DNA from: JAAEPI01 sp965212145
GTDB lineage: Bacteria; Bacteroidota; Bacteroidia; Cytophagales; Cyclobacteriaceae
Assembly (NCBI GenBank): GCA_965212145.1
Contig: CBDBUY010000005.1
Coordinates: 124,001 to 188,000 of the forward strand
Direction: 5' to 3'
Length of the DNA stretch: 64,000 bases
Part shown: piece after piece, positions 23,831-33,031 of the stretch
How the letters are laid out: each line of letters starts with the position of its first letter
Position numbering within the stretch: position 1 is the stretch's first letter
The notes under the pieces: generated by a model
Seen by the model: the letters and a program-made list of their open reading frames with translations, nothing else
What the model was told of the DNA's origin: nothing
The model's database searches: none
Program-made: the position numbers and the translations under genes

Positions 23831-25249
23831 ATGAAGATTTTTCTAACCGGGGCTACCGGCTACATAGGCAAGCGACTACTTCCAGTTTTAATCGAACAAG
23901 GTCATCATGTCGTTTGTGGCGTGAGGGATATCGACCGATTTAGTCCACCGGAATCCATCTGGAACAAGATTGATACGATTGAATGTGATTTGTTGGATGC
24001 CGAATCACTTAAAAGAATTCCTGCAGACATTGATGCTGCGTATTACCTGGTACACTCCATGTCCACTTCCTCAGACTATCAGCAATTGGAACTGGAGTCT
24101 GCCGAGAATTTTAGAGAAGCGGTTTCTAGCACCTCAGCTGAGCAAGTAATCTATTTAAGTGGGATCGTTAATGAAGACGAGCTATCAAAGCACTTGGAAT
24201 CTCGACTAAATGTCGAAAATGAACTTGCAAAGGGAACCTATCATTTGACAACTCTTAGGGCTGGAATAATCATTGGATCAGGGAGTGCGTCTTTCGAAAT
24301 CATTCGAGACTTGGTGGAAAAACTACCAATTATGATCACGCCGAAGTGGCTGAACACCAAGTGTCAACCAATTGGTGTACAGGATGTCATTGAGTTCTTG
24401 AAGCGATCATTAGGACGAAAAGAAACCTATGATCAGAATTTTGATATTGGTGGACCGGACATTGTTTCCTATAAGGAGATGTTGTTACAGTTCGCCAAGA
24501 AAAGGGGGCTAAAGCGGATTATTAGAACTGTTCCAGTGATGACTCCACGGCTGTCATCGTACTGGCTCTATTTTGTCACTTCCACTTCGTATAAGCTGGC
24601 GGTGGCATTGGTCAATAGTATGAAGATTGAGGTGATTTGCAGAGACAACCGGCTGGCTGAAATGCTCGATATCAAACCTGCCATCTATGATAAGGCGCTT
24701 GAACGAACTCTCGACAAGATTGCCAGCAATGAAATTGTTTCCAGTTGGAAAGATTCTCAGGTGAGCGGGCGGCTTGAGTACAATATTTCGGATTTCATAA
24801 AAGTACCTGAATACGGCGTGTACGTAGATTCTCGGAAAAGAAAAATCAACGATCTGGAGAAGTGCAAAGAGCGAATCTGGCAGATTGGAGGCGATACCGG
24901 GTGGTATTATGCGAATTTTCTGTGGAAGATCAGGGGGTTCATGGATCAGTTGGTGGGAGGTGTTGGGCTCAGACGGGGTAGAACAAGTGTCACCAATCTG
25001 AACGTTGGAGACGCGGTAGATTTTTGGCGTGTGCTTTATGCTGATAAAGAGGAGGGAAGGCTTTTACTTTTTGCTGAAATGAAGCTGCCCGGAGAGGCCT
25101 GGTTGGAATTCAAGGTTGAGAAAGATCATCTGACTCAGAATGCCACATTCCGTCCGAAAGGTCTGGCAGGTAGGTTATACTGGTATGCGGTTAGTCCTCT
25201 GCACGAGCTAATTTTTGGAGGGATGATACGGCGCATAACAAAAAATTGA
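23831..25249 (+). CDS. NAD(P)-binding SDR-type protein with C-terminal DUF2867
   Basis: 472 residues. The N-terminal Rossmann domain begins MKIFLTGATGYIGKRLLPVL with the GATGYIG nucleotide motif at 7-13 and shows YLVHSMS and an atypical short-chain-dehydrogenase pattern as in YbjT-like proteins. The C-terminal part (about 330-470) matches DUF2867, with WYYANFLWKIRGFMDQLVGG and LHELIFGGMIRRI. The two-domain build is the usual one. The proposed roles include NAD(P)H sensing or a lipid or quinone-related reductase, none established here. Confidence 0.85.
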   Translation: MKIFLTGATGYIGKRLLPVLIEQGHHVVCGVRDIDRFSPPESIWNKIDTIECDLLDAESLKRIPADIDAAYYLVHSMSTSSDYQQLELESAENFREAVSSTSAEQVIYLSGIVNEDELSKHLESRLNVENELAKGTYHLTTLRAGIIIGSGSASFEIIRDLVEKLPIMITPKWLNTKCQPIGVQDVIEFLKRSLGRKETYDQNFDIGGPDIVSYKEMLLQFAKKRGLKRIIRTVPVMTPRLSSYWLYFVTSTSYKLAVALVNSMKIEVICRDNRLAEMLDIKPAIYDKALERTLDKIASNEIVSSWKDSQVSGRLEYNISDFIKVPEYGVYVDSRKRKINDLEKCKERIWQIGGDTGWYYANFLWKIRGFMDQLVGGVGLRRGRTSVTNLNVGDAVDFWRVLYADKEEGRLLLFAEMKLPGEAWLEFKVEKDHLTQNATFRPKGLAGRLYWYAVSPLHELIFGGMIRRITKN

Positions 25250-25289
25250 TTGCCCTGACTTTTTAGCTATTATTGGGGGAAATTCTGAA

Positions 25290-26096
25290 ATGAAGAATCT
25301 CCTAACAATTGCTCTTCTATTCATCACCTCTGTGACCCTCTCTCAGGTCATATTCACTCATGCGACATCCAAATCTAATACCAATGGACACATTACTAAC
25401 CTGAGCCATCCATCGGTGAACGGGAAATCTGATGCCGTTCTGTTCATAACTCAGGTTTATGGAAAGTACAACAATCATCAAGTGGGCGTGTGGTATAACA
25501 ACGGCACCTGGACGATTTATAATGAAGACAGAATCGCTTTGCCAGAGGGAACAAAGTTTAATGTTTTGGTGCTCCCGGCCGGGGATAATGTTTTTACCCA
25601 TACGGTGGACATCACAAACATTCAGGACACCTGGACACTCATAGATCATGCGATGACTAATGACAATCCGAATGCGATTGTGTTCGTAACGCAGAATTGG
25701 AAAGGGTCATATAATCCTAAACCAATCGGGGTATGGTATGACGGTTCCAAATGGTCAATTTTCAATCAAGACAATTCAAAGTTGCCAACGGGCCTCACGT
25801 TTAATGTGCTGATTCAAGAGGAAGGATATGCCAATTCGACAGGTGGCTATGCAGATGTCTACACGGTAACAACCACAGATAAAAACAATCAATGGGGTGA
25901 TTACCTGGCCACAATGCCCATTATGAATCCAAACACCTTCCTTATTGCGACCCAAAACTGGAGCACGAAAGGGCCATACAATGTCCATATACCGGCACTA
26001 TGGTGGGGAGGAACGGTATGGACGATCTATAATCAGGATCGAAAAACGATGAACACGGACACCAAGTTCAACATTCTGGCCTACCCAAGATTTTAA
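25290..26096 (+). CDS. Secreted protein of three ~80-residue repeats (DUF7452-like)
   Basis: 268 residues. A signal peptide (about 1-18) is followed by three tandem repeats (about 20-98, 99-182, 183-268). Each has a block with TQ.W or TQVY, then (V/L)WY.G..W.I(Y/F)N.D and ends with TKFNVL or a variant, for example VGVWYNNGTWTIYNEDRIAL and ALWWGGTVWTIYNQDRKTM. The pattern suggests a repeated beta-fold on the cell surface or secreted. I assign the DUF7452 name from memory with moderate certainty. The gene is convergent with namZ, overlapping by four bases at the stops. Confidence 0.7.
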   Translation: MKNLLTIALLFITSVTLSQVIFTHATSKSNTNGHITNLSHPSVNGKSDAVLFITQVYGKYNNHQVGVWYNNGTWTIYNEDRIALPEGTKFNVLVLPAGDNVFTHTVDITNIQDTWTLIDHAMTNDNPNAIVFVTQNWKGSYNPKPIGVWYDGSKWSIFNQDNSKLPTGLTFNVLIQEEGYANSTGGYADVYTVTTTDKNNQWGDYLATMPIMNPNTFLIATQNWSTKGPYNVHIPALWWGGTVWTIYNQDRKTMNTDTKFNILAYPRF

Positions 26097-27241
26097 TCGT
26101 ATAGCAGGTACTTGGCTCTCATTTCTCTGAAAGATCGGAGGTCATCCTGCCAGGTTTCTTTGATTTGCTCAGCTGTCATTCCTGACTTGATCTGCTCATC
26201 CAGATCACCTGCGAGCAGTTTGAAATAGGAATTGAAGAAATCATCAGGCTTGCCCATTTTCTCATAGAAGTCAATCAGTGACTGGATAGTGAAACGATAT
26301 TCAGGCTTGGTACTGGTATAGTCCACTCCAAAGCACTTTTCGCCGTTTAGTTTTGGGTTTTTAGATCCCTCCATCGGAGAAGGAGTGAAGGAATAAGTGG
26401 AATCTGGGTAGGCTGGGTGTCCAATGTGCTGGAAGGGAGTTGGGGTCCCACGACCCACCGAAACGATCGTTCCCTCGAACAAGCAATTGCTGGGGTAAAG
26501 TGCAATGCTCAAGTCATTTGGCAAGTTAGGAGAGGGCTTGATGGGTAGCGAATACGGCGCGTTGTGTTCCCAGTTTTCAACTGGGATCACGGTAAGGTCA
26601 AGTTCTTCGCCGCTAGGGAGCCACCGCTCTCCAACGATCATTTTGGCCAGTTCTCCCACAGTCATGCCATGAACTATCGGTATAGGGTGCACTCCCACGA
26701 AAGATCGTTGATCCTCCTTGAGTAAAGGCCCGTCAACATAGCTTCCGTTGGGGTTGGGACGATCTAAGACAATAAAAGGAATGCCATTTCTGGCAGCCGC
26801 ATCCATCAAATAATGCATGCTGGAGATGTAGGTGTAAAAACGAGTACCCACATCCTGTATATCGAAAACAATGACATCCAATCCCGCAACATCTGCGTCA
26901 CTCGGTTCGCGAGATTCGCCAAAAAGGGAGATCAGTCGGTAATTCTCAGTTTCCTCATCCTGAACATGTTCGCCAGCATCAGCTTTGCCTCGGAATCCAT
27001 GCTCCGGCGCAAAGATCGTAGGGATATCAATCCCCAGACTCATCAACGTATCCACCAAGTGCCGATCCGCCACTCTGGAGGTATGATTTACTAGAAGTCC
27101 TACCTTTTTATCTTTTAAAAGCGGTAGATATTCTTGCATCACCTCAGCTCCAACTTTGATGGAGTCGTTTTCAGCAGTTGGTTTTTCTGAAGCAGGTGCG
27201 CAAGCACTAAGGACGATAATTAGCGATGAGAAAAATTTCAT
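26093..27241 (-). CDS. namZ: Exo-beta-N-acetylmuramidase family lipoprotein (NamZ, DUF1343)
   Basis: 382 residues. The start has a lipobox-like LSAC at about 12-15, so the protein is probably anchored in a membrane. The DUF1343 domain is clear: GLLVNHTSRVADRHLVDTL, the acidic-His block FAPEHGFRGKADAGE, DVIVFDIQDVGTRFYTYIS and RPNPNGSYVDGP. This family includes Tannerella NamZ, which removes N-acetylmuramic acid from peptidoglycan fragments and is part of cell wall recycling. No other recycling genes (murQ, murK) are adjacent. Confidence 0.88.
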   Translation of the reverse strand: MKFFSSLIIVLSACAPASEKPTAENDSIKVGAEVMQEYLPLLKDKKVGLLVNHTSRVADRHLVDTLMSLGIDIPTIFAPEHGFRGKADAGEHVQDEETENYRLISLFGESREPSDADVAGLDVIVFDIQDVGTRFYTYISSMHYLMDAAARNGIPFIVLDRPNPNGSYVDGPLLKEDQRSFVGVHPIPIVHGMTVGELAKMIVGERWLPSGEELDLTVIPVENWEHNAPYSLPIKPSPNLPNDLSIALYPSNCLFEGTIVSVGRGTPTPFQHIGHPAYPDSTYSFTPSPMEGSKNPKLNGEKCFGVDYTSTKPEYRFTIQSLIDFYEKMGKPDDFFNSYFKLLAGDLDEQIKSGMTAEQIKETWQDDLRSFREMRAKYLLYD

Positions 27242-27262
27242 GCGTAAAAATTTATCCCAAAA

Positions 27263-27331
27263 ATGAAGTATTTCATTTTCGTTTTAATCGGTCTCGCCGT
27301 TTATTTACTCAATCTTAAAATGGCCAGGTGA
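27263..27331 (+). CDS. Possible 22-residue membrane peptide coupled to the Nudix gene
   Basis: ATG at 27263; residues 3-17 are nearly all hydrophobic (YFIFVLIGLAVYLLN), with basic residues at both ends. Its TGA overlaps the GTG start of the Nudix gene (GTGA). It starts 21 bases upstream of the namZ start on the opposite strand. The overlap suggests translational coupling, but 22 codons are too few to be sure. Confidence 0.4.
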   Translation: MKYFIFVLIGLAVYLLNLKMAR

Positions 27332-28002
27332 AAATTTTCCTCAACGACATTCCGATCCGAATCATTAATTTGAGGAAACTGAGCTCCCAGCATGCTTTCA
27401 GTCAGATCATTGGCCCCACCCAAACGATCAACCCAAAACTCCTGGTTGACAATATTCTTTTCAAGAATCCAACTCCTGAGACCGTTGACAACCTTCTACA
27501 GTTGATGACTGAGAAGAAATTCAAGAATGTCTCCATGATCACGTTTGCAAGTACGGACAAAGCGGAGATTGTTTATCATATCAAAACCAGGTTTAAGGTG
27601 GTGGAAGCAGGAGGAGGTATCGTGGAAAAGGACGGCAAATACTTGATGATTCTGCGAAAGAAGAAATGGGACTTACCAAAGGGTAAAAAAGAAAAGAAGG
27701 AATCTATCGAGGAATGCGCCAATAGGGAAGTCGAAGAGGAGACCGGGGTTCAGGTGCAATTGGACTACAAGATCACGGCTATTTGGCACACGTATATGCA
27801 GAATCAAAAGTATATCTTGAAGAAAACGCATTGGTACGCCATGACCTGCAAGGATGACAGTCAAATGAAGCCTCAAAAGGAGGAAGGGATTAAGGACGTT
27901 CGATGGATGGATATGGATGAAATGCAGGAGGCTTTAGTTTCATCTTATCGTTCACTGAGGTACGTTGTGCAAGAATTTCAGCAATTGCTGGCTGAGGACT
28001 GA
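27328..28002 (+). CDS. Nudix hydrolase with an extra N-terminal domain
   Basis: 224 residues from GTG 27328. The first ~85 residues form a domain unrelated to the Nudix fold that contains FLNDIPIRII and FQS-like strand patterns. The Nudix domain has the box GKKEKKESIEECANREVEEE followed by TGV (about 118-140), with all catalytic glutamates. Nudix enzymes cleave nucleoside diphosphates linked to another moiety; the substrate here is unknown. It overlaps a possible 22-residue ORF and is followed 52 bases later by the flavoprotein gene. Confidence 0.85.
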   Translation: MKIFLNDIPIRIINLRKLSSQHAFSQIIGPTQTINPKLLVDNILFKNPTPETVDNLLQLMTEKKFKNVSMITFASTDKAEIVYHIKTRFKVVEAGGGIVEKDGKYLMILRKKKWDLPKGKKEKKESIEECANREVEEETGVQVQLDYKITAIWHTYMQNQKYILKKTHWYAMTCKDDSQMKPQKEEGIKDVRWMDMDEMQEALVSSYRSLRYVVQEFQQLLAED

Positions 28003-28034
28003 TTTTGTATCTCGTCCTAATTTATTTAGCTTCA
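28003..28034 (+). promoter_or_regulatory. Possible promoter for the flavoprotein gene
   Basis: TTTTG at 28003-28007, 19 bases, then TAGCTTCA at 28027-28034, a partial match (five of six defined positions) to TAnnTTTG. The gene starts 20 bases downstream. Confidence 0.3.
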
Positions 28035-28054
28035 AAGCACAAATCACTTGACCT

Positions 28055-29536
28055 ATGAAGAAATATGATGTTTGCATTATTGGTGCCGGACCAGCTGGAT
28101 ACGCGGCGGCCATGCGCGCGATAGATTTCAATAAGAAAGTTCTGCTCGTTGAGAAAAATAAACTTGGCGGAGCTGGAATTCATCAAGGAGCCCTATGGAG
28201 TAAAACTTGGTGGGAACTGGCAAGAGAGGCTGACATTCTTCGAAAGAATAATGAAATGCTGAACTTGGGCAAGCTGCATTTCACTTATAAAAATGTGAGT
28301 GAGGAAGTAGGAGCTGCTGTGAAAGAGCGGGTCAATCTTCTTAGCCATCATATGAACAACATCAACGTAGGGATGGATACTGAATTATTCACCTACGTTC
28401 ATGGAAAAGCCAAGGTCATCAAGGAAAACGAAGTGCTGATTATTAGTCAGAATGGGGGAGGCGATGAGGTGATTCAGGCTGATTATATTTTATGTGCTAC
28501 AGGGAGCAGACCGAGGAAATTGGATCACATCCCAATTGATGAAGACCATATTTACACCAGTGATGGGTTGGGGAATCTGGATAGATTTCCCCGGAGTATG
28601 GTGATTTTGGGAGCTGGGGTTATTGGTTGTGAGTTTGCCACTATTTTCTCAAGTTTCGGAGAAACCCGCGTTCACCTGATCGACAAAGGAGACCGCATTT
28701 TGCCATTCGAGGATGAGGATGTCGTAAAGGTCATCGAAAAAAATCTGGAGGCCAATGGCGTTCTGATCCACAGGAACTCCAAGTTGGTGGACATGAATAT
28801 TCAGAATGATGAAGTCGTGTACACTTTGGAATACGACGATGGGAAAAAGGAAGTCTTCCAAGTAGAAAAGGCTCTTGTGTCTGTTGGACGCGTACCAAAC
28901 CACGAGGACCTATTTGACGAGTCGGTGGGAGTAGAGATGGATGCTCGCGGGATAAAAGATGAACTCACTCAGACAAGTGTCAAAAACATTTTTGCGATAG
29001 GCGATATCACGGCGGACATTTCCCTGGTAAACGTGGGTGAATTGGAAGGTCGTTTTGCTGTCGAAAAGATATTTGGGAAGCCGGAAGAGGAACTTATTTA
29101 CGAAAATATCTCGACGATCATGTTCCTGAAGCCGGAGGTTGCGGGCGTAGGCATGAACGAAATCCAGGCTCAGAAGGAGGGGCTTTCATACAAAGTAGTT
29201 AGTCTGGATTACGGATGTATTCCTCGGGCCATTGCTATGCGAAATACACAGGGTTTCATTAAAATCATTGTCACAAATGACGACAAGATGAAGATTCTCG
29301 GGATGCGCGTAGTTGGCGAGCATGCTTCCAGCGCCATTCAGGCGGTTGCACTTTTAATTTCCATGGACAAAGGCATTCAGGCCTTAGCCGAATTGATTCA
29401 CCCACATCCATCCATCATCGAAGGAATTCAGGAATGCGGCCGGATGCTGATGGGCAAGTCCATGTTCAAACCTGCAGTCCTACGAGATGCTATGTCGTGT
29501 CGAGTTTGGAAGGATGGCAGCTATAAAGATTTTTAA
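28055..29536 (+). CDS. Lipoamide-dehydrogenase-like flavoprotein without the redox cysteines
   Basis: 493 residues of the class I pyridine nucleotide-disulfide oxidoreductase fold. FAD site IIGAGPAGYAAA (8-19), NAD site VILGAGVIGCEFAT (about 186-199), second FAD motif FAIGDITAD, and the C-terminal dimer block HPHPSIIEGIQE with the His/Glu pair. The motif that usually reads GGTC-x4-C is GGAGIHQGALWSK (38-50): Gly41 and Ala46 replace both cysteines. It therefore cannot reduce disulfides in the usual way and may act as a transhydrogenase-like or other NAD(P)H oxidoreductase, as the SthA branch lost one of these cysteines. It is not next to 2-oxo-acid dehydrogenase genes. Confidence 0.85.
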   Translation: MKKYDVCIIGAGPAGYAAAMRAIDFNKKVLLVEKNKLGGAGIHQGALWSKTWWELAREADILRKNNEMLNLGKLHFTYKNVSEEVGAAVKERVNLLSHHMNNINVGMDTELFTYVHGKAKVIKENEVLIISQNGGGDEVIQADYILCATGSRPRKLDHIPIDEDHIYTSDGLGNLDRFPRSMVILGAGVIGCEFATIFSSFGETRVHLIDKGDRILPFEDEDVVKVIEKNLEANGVLIHRNSKLVDMNIQNDEVVYTLEYDDGKKEVFQVEKALVSVGRVPNHEDLFDESVGVEMDARGIKDELTQTSVKNIFAIGDITADISLVNVGELEGRFAVEKIFGKPEEELIYENISTIMFLKPEVAGVGMNEIQAQKEGLSYKVVSLDYGCIPRAIAMRNTQGFIKIIVTNDDKMKILGMRVVGEHASSAIQAVALLISMDKGIQALAELIHPHPSIIEGIQECGRMLMGKSMFKPAVLRDAMSCRVWKDGSYKDF

Positions 29537-29590
29537 AGGTTAATTCTTTTCTGACTTTTTCCTAGTTGGATAGCGACCTATCATTGCGTT

Positions 29591-30619
29591 ATGATCTCGG
29601 AGCGTCCCGAATTTTCCACATTAAAGTCTAATCCCAAAACTTGGCTGGTAACCGGTGTGGCTGGGTTTATTGGATCTAACCTTCTCGAACATCTGCTTCG
29701 AATGAATCAAACGGTTGTTGGGTTGGATAATTTCTCTAATGGCTTTCATCATAATCTTGAAAGTGTAAAAGAGCAAGTTGGATTGGATTTGTTTGACAAA
29801 AATTTCAGGTTAATTGAAGGAGATATTTGCGATTTGGATACCTGTCTAAATGCCTGCGAGAATGTCGAAATTGTTCTTCATCAAGCGGCAGTCGGCTCGG
29901 TTCCAAGATCCATTGAGGATCCTCAAAGAACCCATCGGAACAACGTGGATGGTTTTGTGAACATGTTAGATGCCACGAGAAGTTGTGGGGTCAGTAAGTT
30001 CGTCTATGCGAGCTCCAGTTCAGTATACGGTGATACAGAGGTCATCCCTCAAATAGAAAGTGAACTTGGAAATCTGTTATCACCTTATGCAGCAAGTAAA
30101 CGGACTGGGGAGCTGTTTGCACAGACGTTCAGCCGATGCTACGATTTTTCCTGCATCGGTTTGCGTTATTTCAACGTCTTCGGGCCAAGGCAGAATCCTG
30201 ACGGAGACTATGCAGCAGTGATTCCAAAATGGATCAGCGAGGTTTTAAGTCAAAAGCCAAGTACAATAAATGGTGACGGCAGCATTAGTCGGGATTTCAC
30301 ATTTGTAGAAAACGTTGTTTTCGCCAATCTGCTAGCTGCCCTCACACCTCAGAAAGAATCTGTCTACAATATCGCCTTGGGCGGCACCACTACTTTGAAT
30401 GAGCTTTATGAGAAAATCTCAGAAGCTGCAGAGTTGGTAACCGGTAATAAATACGTGGATGTACATCATGGTCCTGGTCGGAAAGGTGACATCATTTTCT
30501 CATCAGCCAACATTGATAAAGCTGTTAAAGAACTGAACTTCCATGAAGTTGTTGCCCTATATGAAGGGCTCAGAAGAACGGTAAAATGGTATTTCGAGGA
30601 TCAGAATCCTTCCGAATAA
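29591..30619 (+). CDS. NAD-dependent sugar epimerase (UDP-GlcNAc 4-epimerase type, WbpP/TviC-like)
   Basis: 342 residues, extended SDR fold. The NAD motif GVAGFIGSNLLE is at about 18-29, the substrate strip VVGLDNFSNG follows, and the active site has SSSVYG and YAASKRTGE (catalytic Tyr/Lys). RYFNVFGPRQNPDGDYAAVIP is the WbpP-type block for N-acetylated sugars. It likely interconverts UDP-GlcNAc and UDP-GalNAc for surface glycans, though it sits apart from the main polysaccharide locus. Its 3' end overlaps the convergent ggt gene by 19 bases. Confidence 0.87.
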   Translation: MISERPEFSTLKSNPKTWLVTGVAGFIGSNLLEHLLRMNQTVVGLDNFSNGFHHNLESVKEQVGLDLFDKNFRLIEGDICDLDTCLNACENVEIVLHQAAVGSVPRSIEDPQRTHRNNVDGFVNMLDATRSCGVSKFVYASSSSVYGDTEVIPQIESELGNLLSPYAASKRTGELFAQTFSRCYDFSCIGLRYFNVFGPRQNPDGDYAAVIPKWISEVLSQKPSTINGDGSISRDFTFVENVVFANLLAALTPQKESVYNIALGGTTTLNELYEKISEAAELVTGNKYVDVHHGPGRKGDIIFSSANIDKAVKELNFHEVVALYEGLRRTVKWYFEDQNPSE

Positions 30620-32313
30620 TTATCACCTCTGATGTAATCAGAACCTCCTTCGAGTTTGCCATCAGGTCTAATCAAAATGCAGTCCATGCGTCCGGTTGAG
30701 TTCCGGTATTTAATACCGTGCCCCATTTCTTCTAGTTGTTCAATGACGTCAGCAGGAAACCTATTCTTCTCTAGCTGAATAGAATCAGGGTACCACTGAT
30801 GGTGTGCCTTAGCGGCGTTCACGGCATTCTGCATGCCCATGTCATGATCTAAAACGTTTAGAATAGTTTGGAAGACAGAAGTGATGATGGTCGCTCCTCC
30901 GGGAGTCCCAATCACCGCCTTCAATTCTCCATCCTTTTCGATGATCGTAGGAGTCATGGAACTCAGCATTCTTTTGCCCGGCTCAATAGCATTCGCTTCC
31001 GATCCCAAAAGACCGAACATGTTAGGAACACCCGGCTTGGCGCTGAAGTCGTCCATTTCGTTATTCAAAAGGAATCCCGCACCCTTGACAATCACACAGC
31101 TGCCCATACTTCCATTCAGAGTTGTAGTAATCGAAACGGCATTACCCTGTGGGTCTACAATGGAAAAATGGGTGGTCTCTTCAGACTCTGCCATGAATAT
31201 GTCTCCGTGGGTAATCTCAGTGGATGGAGTGACTTGATCCAAACTGATGTCTTCAAATCGCTCATCTAAATAATCCGAGTTGAGCAGCATGTCCATCGGG
31301 ACGTCATAATAATCCATGTCGCCCAGATGAATGGTTCTGTCTGCATAGACTCTTTTTTCGAGCTCGGCCATCAAGTGAACGTACTTCGTAGAATTGTGCT
31401 CCAAATTCCCTAGTCCTACCTTTTCAGCACCGTATAAAAGCTGAGCCACTGCAACACCACCGGAGCTCGCTGGAGGCATTCCGATGACTTTGTTACCCTT
31501 GTACTCGGTGACGACTGGCTCACGCCAGGCCGGCTGATAGGACTCAAGGTCTTCAGCTGCGATTATCCCGTTTCCTCTGACCATTTCCTTTACAATCTGA
31601 TCTGCCACTATGCCTTTATAAAATCCATCCCTGCCATTGTCTCGGATGAATGAAAGCGTTGCAGCAAGTTCTTTCTGCACGACCAAGTCTCCCTCCTTCC
31701 AACCTTCCGGATTAATGACCCATGGTTCGTAGGTATTGGCTTTCTTGAATCGATCTTGAACGTAGTTAAGAATGCCGGCCCCCTTTTTGGTCAGCTCATA
31801 TCCATCGAACGCAAGGTTGATGGCTGGCTGAACAAGTTCAGCCCATGGTTTTGATCCGTACTTCTGGTGGAGGTCCCACATTCCGGCAACAGAACCGGGC
31901 ACACCTGAGGCCAAGTGTCCAAGCCTGGAAAGTCCCGGAATAAACTGCCCAGCTGAGTCAAGATACATGTCTCTAGTAGCTGCCGCTGGTGCTTTTTCTC
32001 TGAAATCCAACGATGCAATGGAGCCGTCATTTTCTCTGACAACAGCGAAACCGCCTCCACCTATATTCCCAGCCTGAGGGTAAACCACGGTCAGTGCGAA
32101 TTGAACAGCTACCGCTGCATCATAGGCGTTTCCGCCATTCCTCATGATCTCAACACCAACTTTTGTAGCCAAAGGATGGGCAGATGCCACCATGGCCGAG
32201 TCGCCAAGTGGACCGGTTTCGGCAGGGTAGGTAATGTGATCGGATGTTTCTTTTTTGGCGCAGTTTAAAACGGTGAACGCCAACAATGCGATGATCAGGT
32301 GCTTAAAATTCAT
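30601..32313 (-). CDS. ggt: Gamma-glutamyltransferase
   Basis: 570 residues. A signal peptide with lipobox-like VLNC (about 15-18) suggests a periplasmic or outer-membrane lipoprotein. The enzyme cleaves glutathione-type gamma-glutamyl bonds. Self-cleavage and catalysis depend on Thr380 in EETTHFSIVD, followed by GNAVSITTTLNGSMGS, the oxyanion and substrate site, and LLNNEMDDF. The large-subunit start shows HPLATKVGVEIMRNGGNAYDA. Its start overlaps the end of the upstream sulfotransferase gene by 11 bases, and its end overlaps the convergent epimerase. Confidence 0.94.
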   Translation of the reverse strand: MNFKHLIIALLAFTVLNCAKKETSDHITYPAETGPLGDSAMVASAHPLATKVGVEIMRNGGNAYDAAVAVQFALTVVYPQAGNIGGGGFAVVRENDGSIASLDFREKAPAAATRDMYLDSAGQFIPGLSRLGHLASGVPGSVAGMWDLHQKYGSKPWAELVQPAINLAFDGYELTKKGAGILNYVQDRFKKANTYEPWVINPEGWKEGDLVVQKELAATLSFIRDNGRDGFYKGIVADQIVKEMVRGNGIIAAEDLESYQPAWREPVVTEYKGNKVIGMPPASSGGVAVAQLLYGAEKVGLGNLEHNSTKYVHLMAELEKRVYADRTIHLGDMDYYDVPMDMLLNSDYLDERFEDISLDQVTPSTEITHGDIFMAESEETTHFSIVDPQGNAVSITTTLNGSMGSCVIVKGAGFLLNNEMDDFSAKPGVPNMFGLLGSEANAIEPGKRMLSSMTPTIIEKDGELKAVIGTPGGATIITSVFQTILNVLDHDMGMQNAVNAAKAHHQWYPDSIQLEKNRFPADVIEQLEEMGHGIKYRNSTGRMDCILIRPDGKLEGGSDYIRGDNYSEGF

Positions 32314-33004
32314 AGTTCATCAAGTTAATTTCTTTTTGGAAGGTGGTTGTTAACCAGGCTTGCTCTTCTTCGTCAAGCACGTCTCTGTAGTGTCGTTTTT
32401 CTTTCCTCACTCCACCTTTGGTTTTTCTTGAAGGCATCTCAAGCTGGCCATTTAAACCCAGTCGATCTTCTAAATTCTCCAGTGCCCCGGGAATGTCTTC
32501 AAACTTGTAAATCTTGTCGACGACTACTTCATCATCAATGGTGTAAAGATTGCGCCCTTGCACCTTCTCGGCCAGACCCGAATCGATAAAGCTTTTAATA
32601 TCCGGATATTGGTCTTCCTTGTTCATCCAGTAGTACCAGGATATAAACTTGTCGTACGGATTTCTCTCAAAACAAAACTTGAAGTAGGAATTCCAGACTT
32701 GAGGGTCAACATGCTTTTTAATTGCACTGGCTGACATGTGATTGTAAAAGCCCAAGGTTCGCTTTCTGGTCTTCTTAGATCTTGGTAATGCGAGCACCTC
32801 CTTCAGGCCGTAACTACTTAACGAAAATCGAAAATTCTGAGGGCCAGGGTAGCCCAATTCAGCTCTGTACTTTTCATCCTCTTTTGAAATGGGAGTGATG
32901 ACATCATTCGAACCGCAAATTTTAGAAAGGGCAATTTCAATGCTGGTGCCGGCGGTTTTTTCTGTTTTTATGAAAATGAATTTGTGCTTATGTGAAATGA
33001 TCAC
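32303..33004 (-). CDS. Sulfotransferase family 2-like protein
   Basis: 233 residues, cytoplasmic. The PAPS 5'-phosphosulfate loop is FIKTEKTAGTSIEIAL (about 11-26), and FCFERNPYDKFISWYYW (about 108-124) is the 3'-phosphate-binding region with Arg and Ser. Such enzymes sulfate carbohydrates. The C-terminal part RYRDVL-like KRHYRDVLDEEEQAWL is usual in family 2 proteins. It overlaps the ggt start by 11 bases, so the two are probably on one transcript although no functional link is evident. Confidence 0.82.
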   Translation of the reverse strand: MIISHKHKFIFIKTEKTAGTSIEIALSKICGSNDVITPISKEDEKYRAELGYPGPQNFRFSLSSYGLKEVLALPRSKKTRKRTLGFYNHMSASAIKKHVDPQVWNSYFKFCFERNPYDKFISWYYWMNKEDQYPDIKSFIDSGLAEKVQGRNLYTIDDEVVVDKIYKFEDIPGALENLEDRLGLNGQLEMPSRKTKGGVRKEKRHYRDVLDEEEQAWLTTTFQKEINLMNYEF

Positions 33005-33031
33005 CGGCTGTCTTTTTAGTCCGAGGACAAG

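Noticed and set aside
28055..29536. Calling this gene lpdA, the E3 subunit of pyruvate or 2-oxoglutarate dehydrogenase.
   Set aside because: Both catalytic cysteines are missing and no E1 or E2 genes are nearby.
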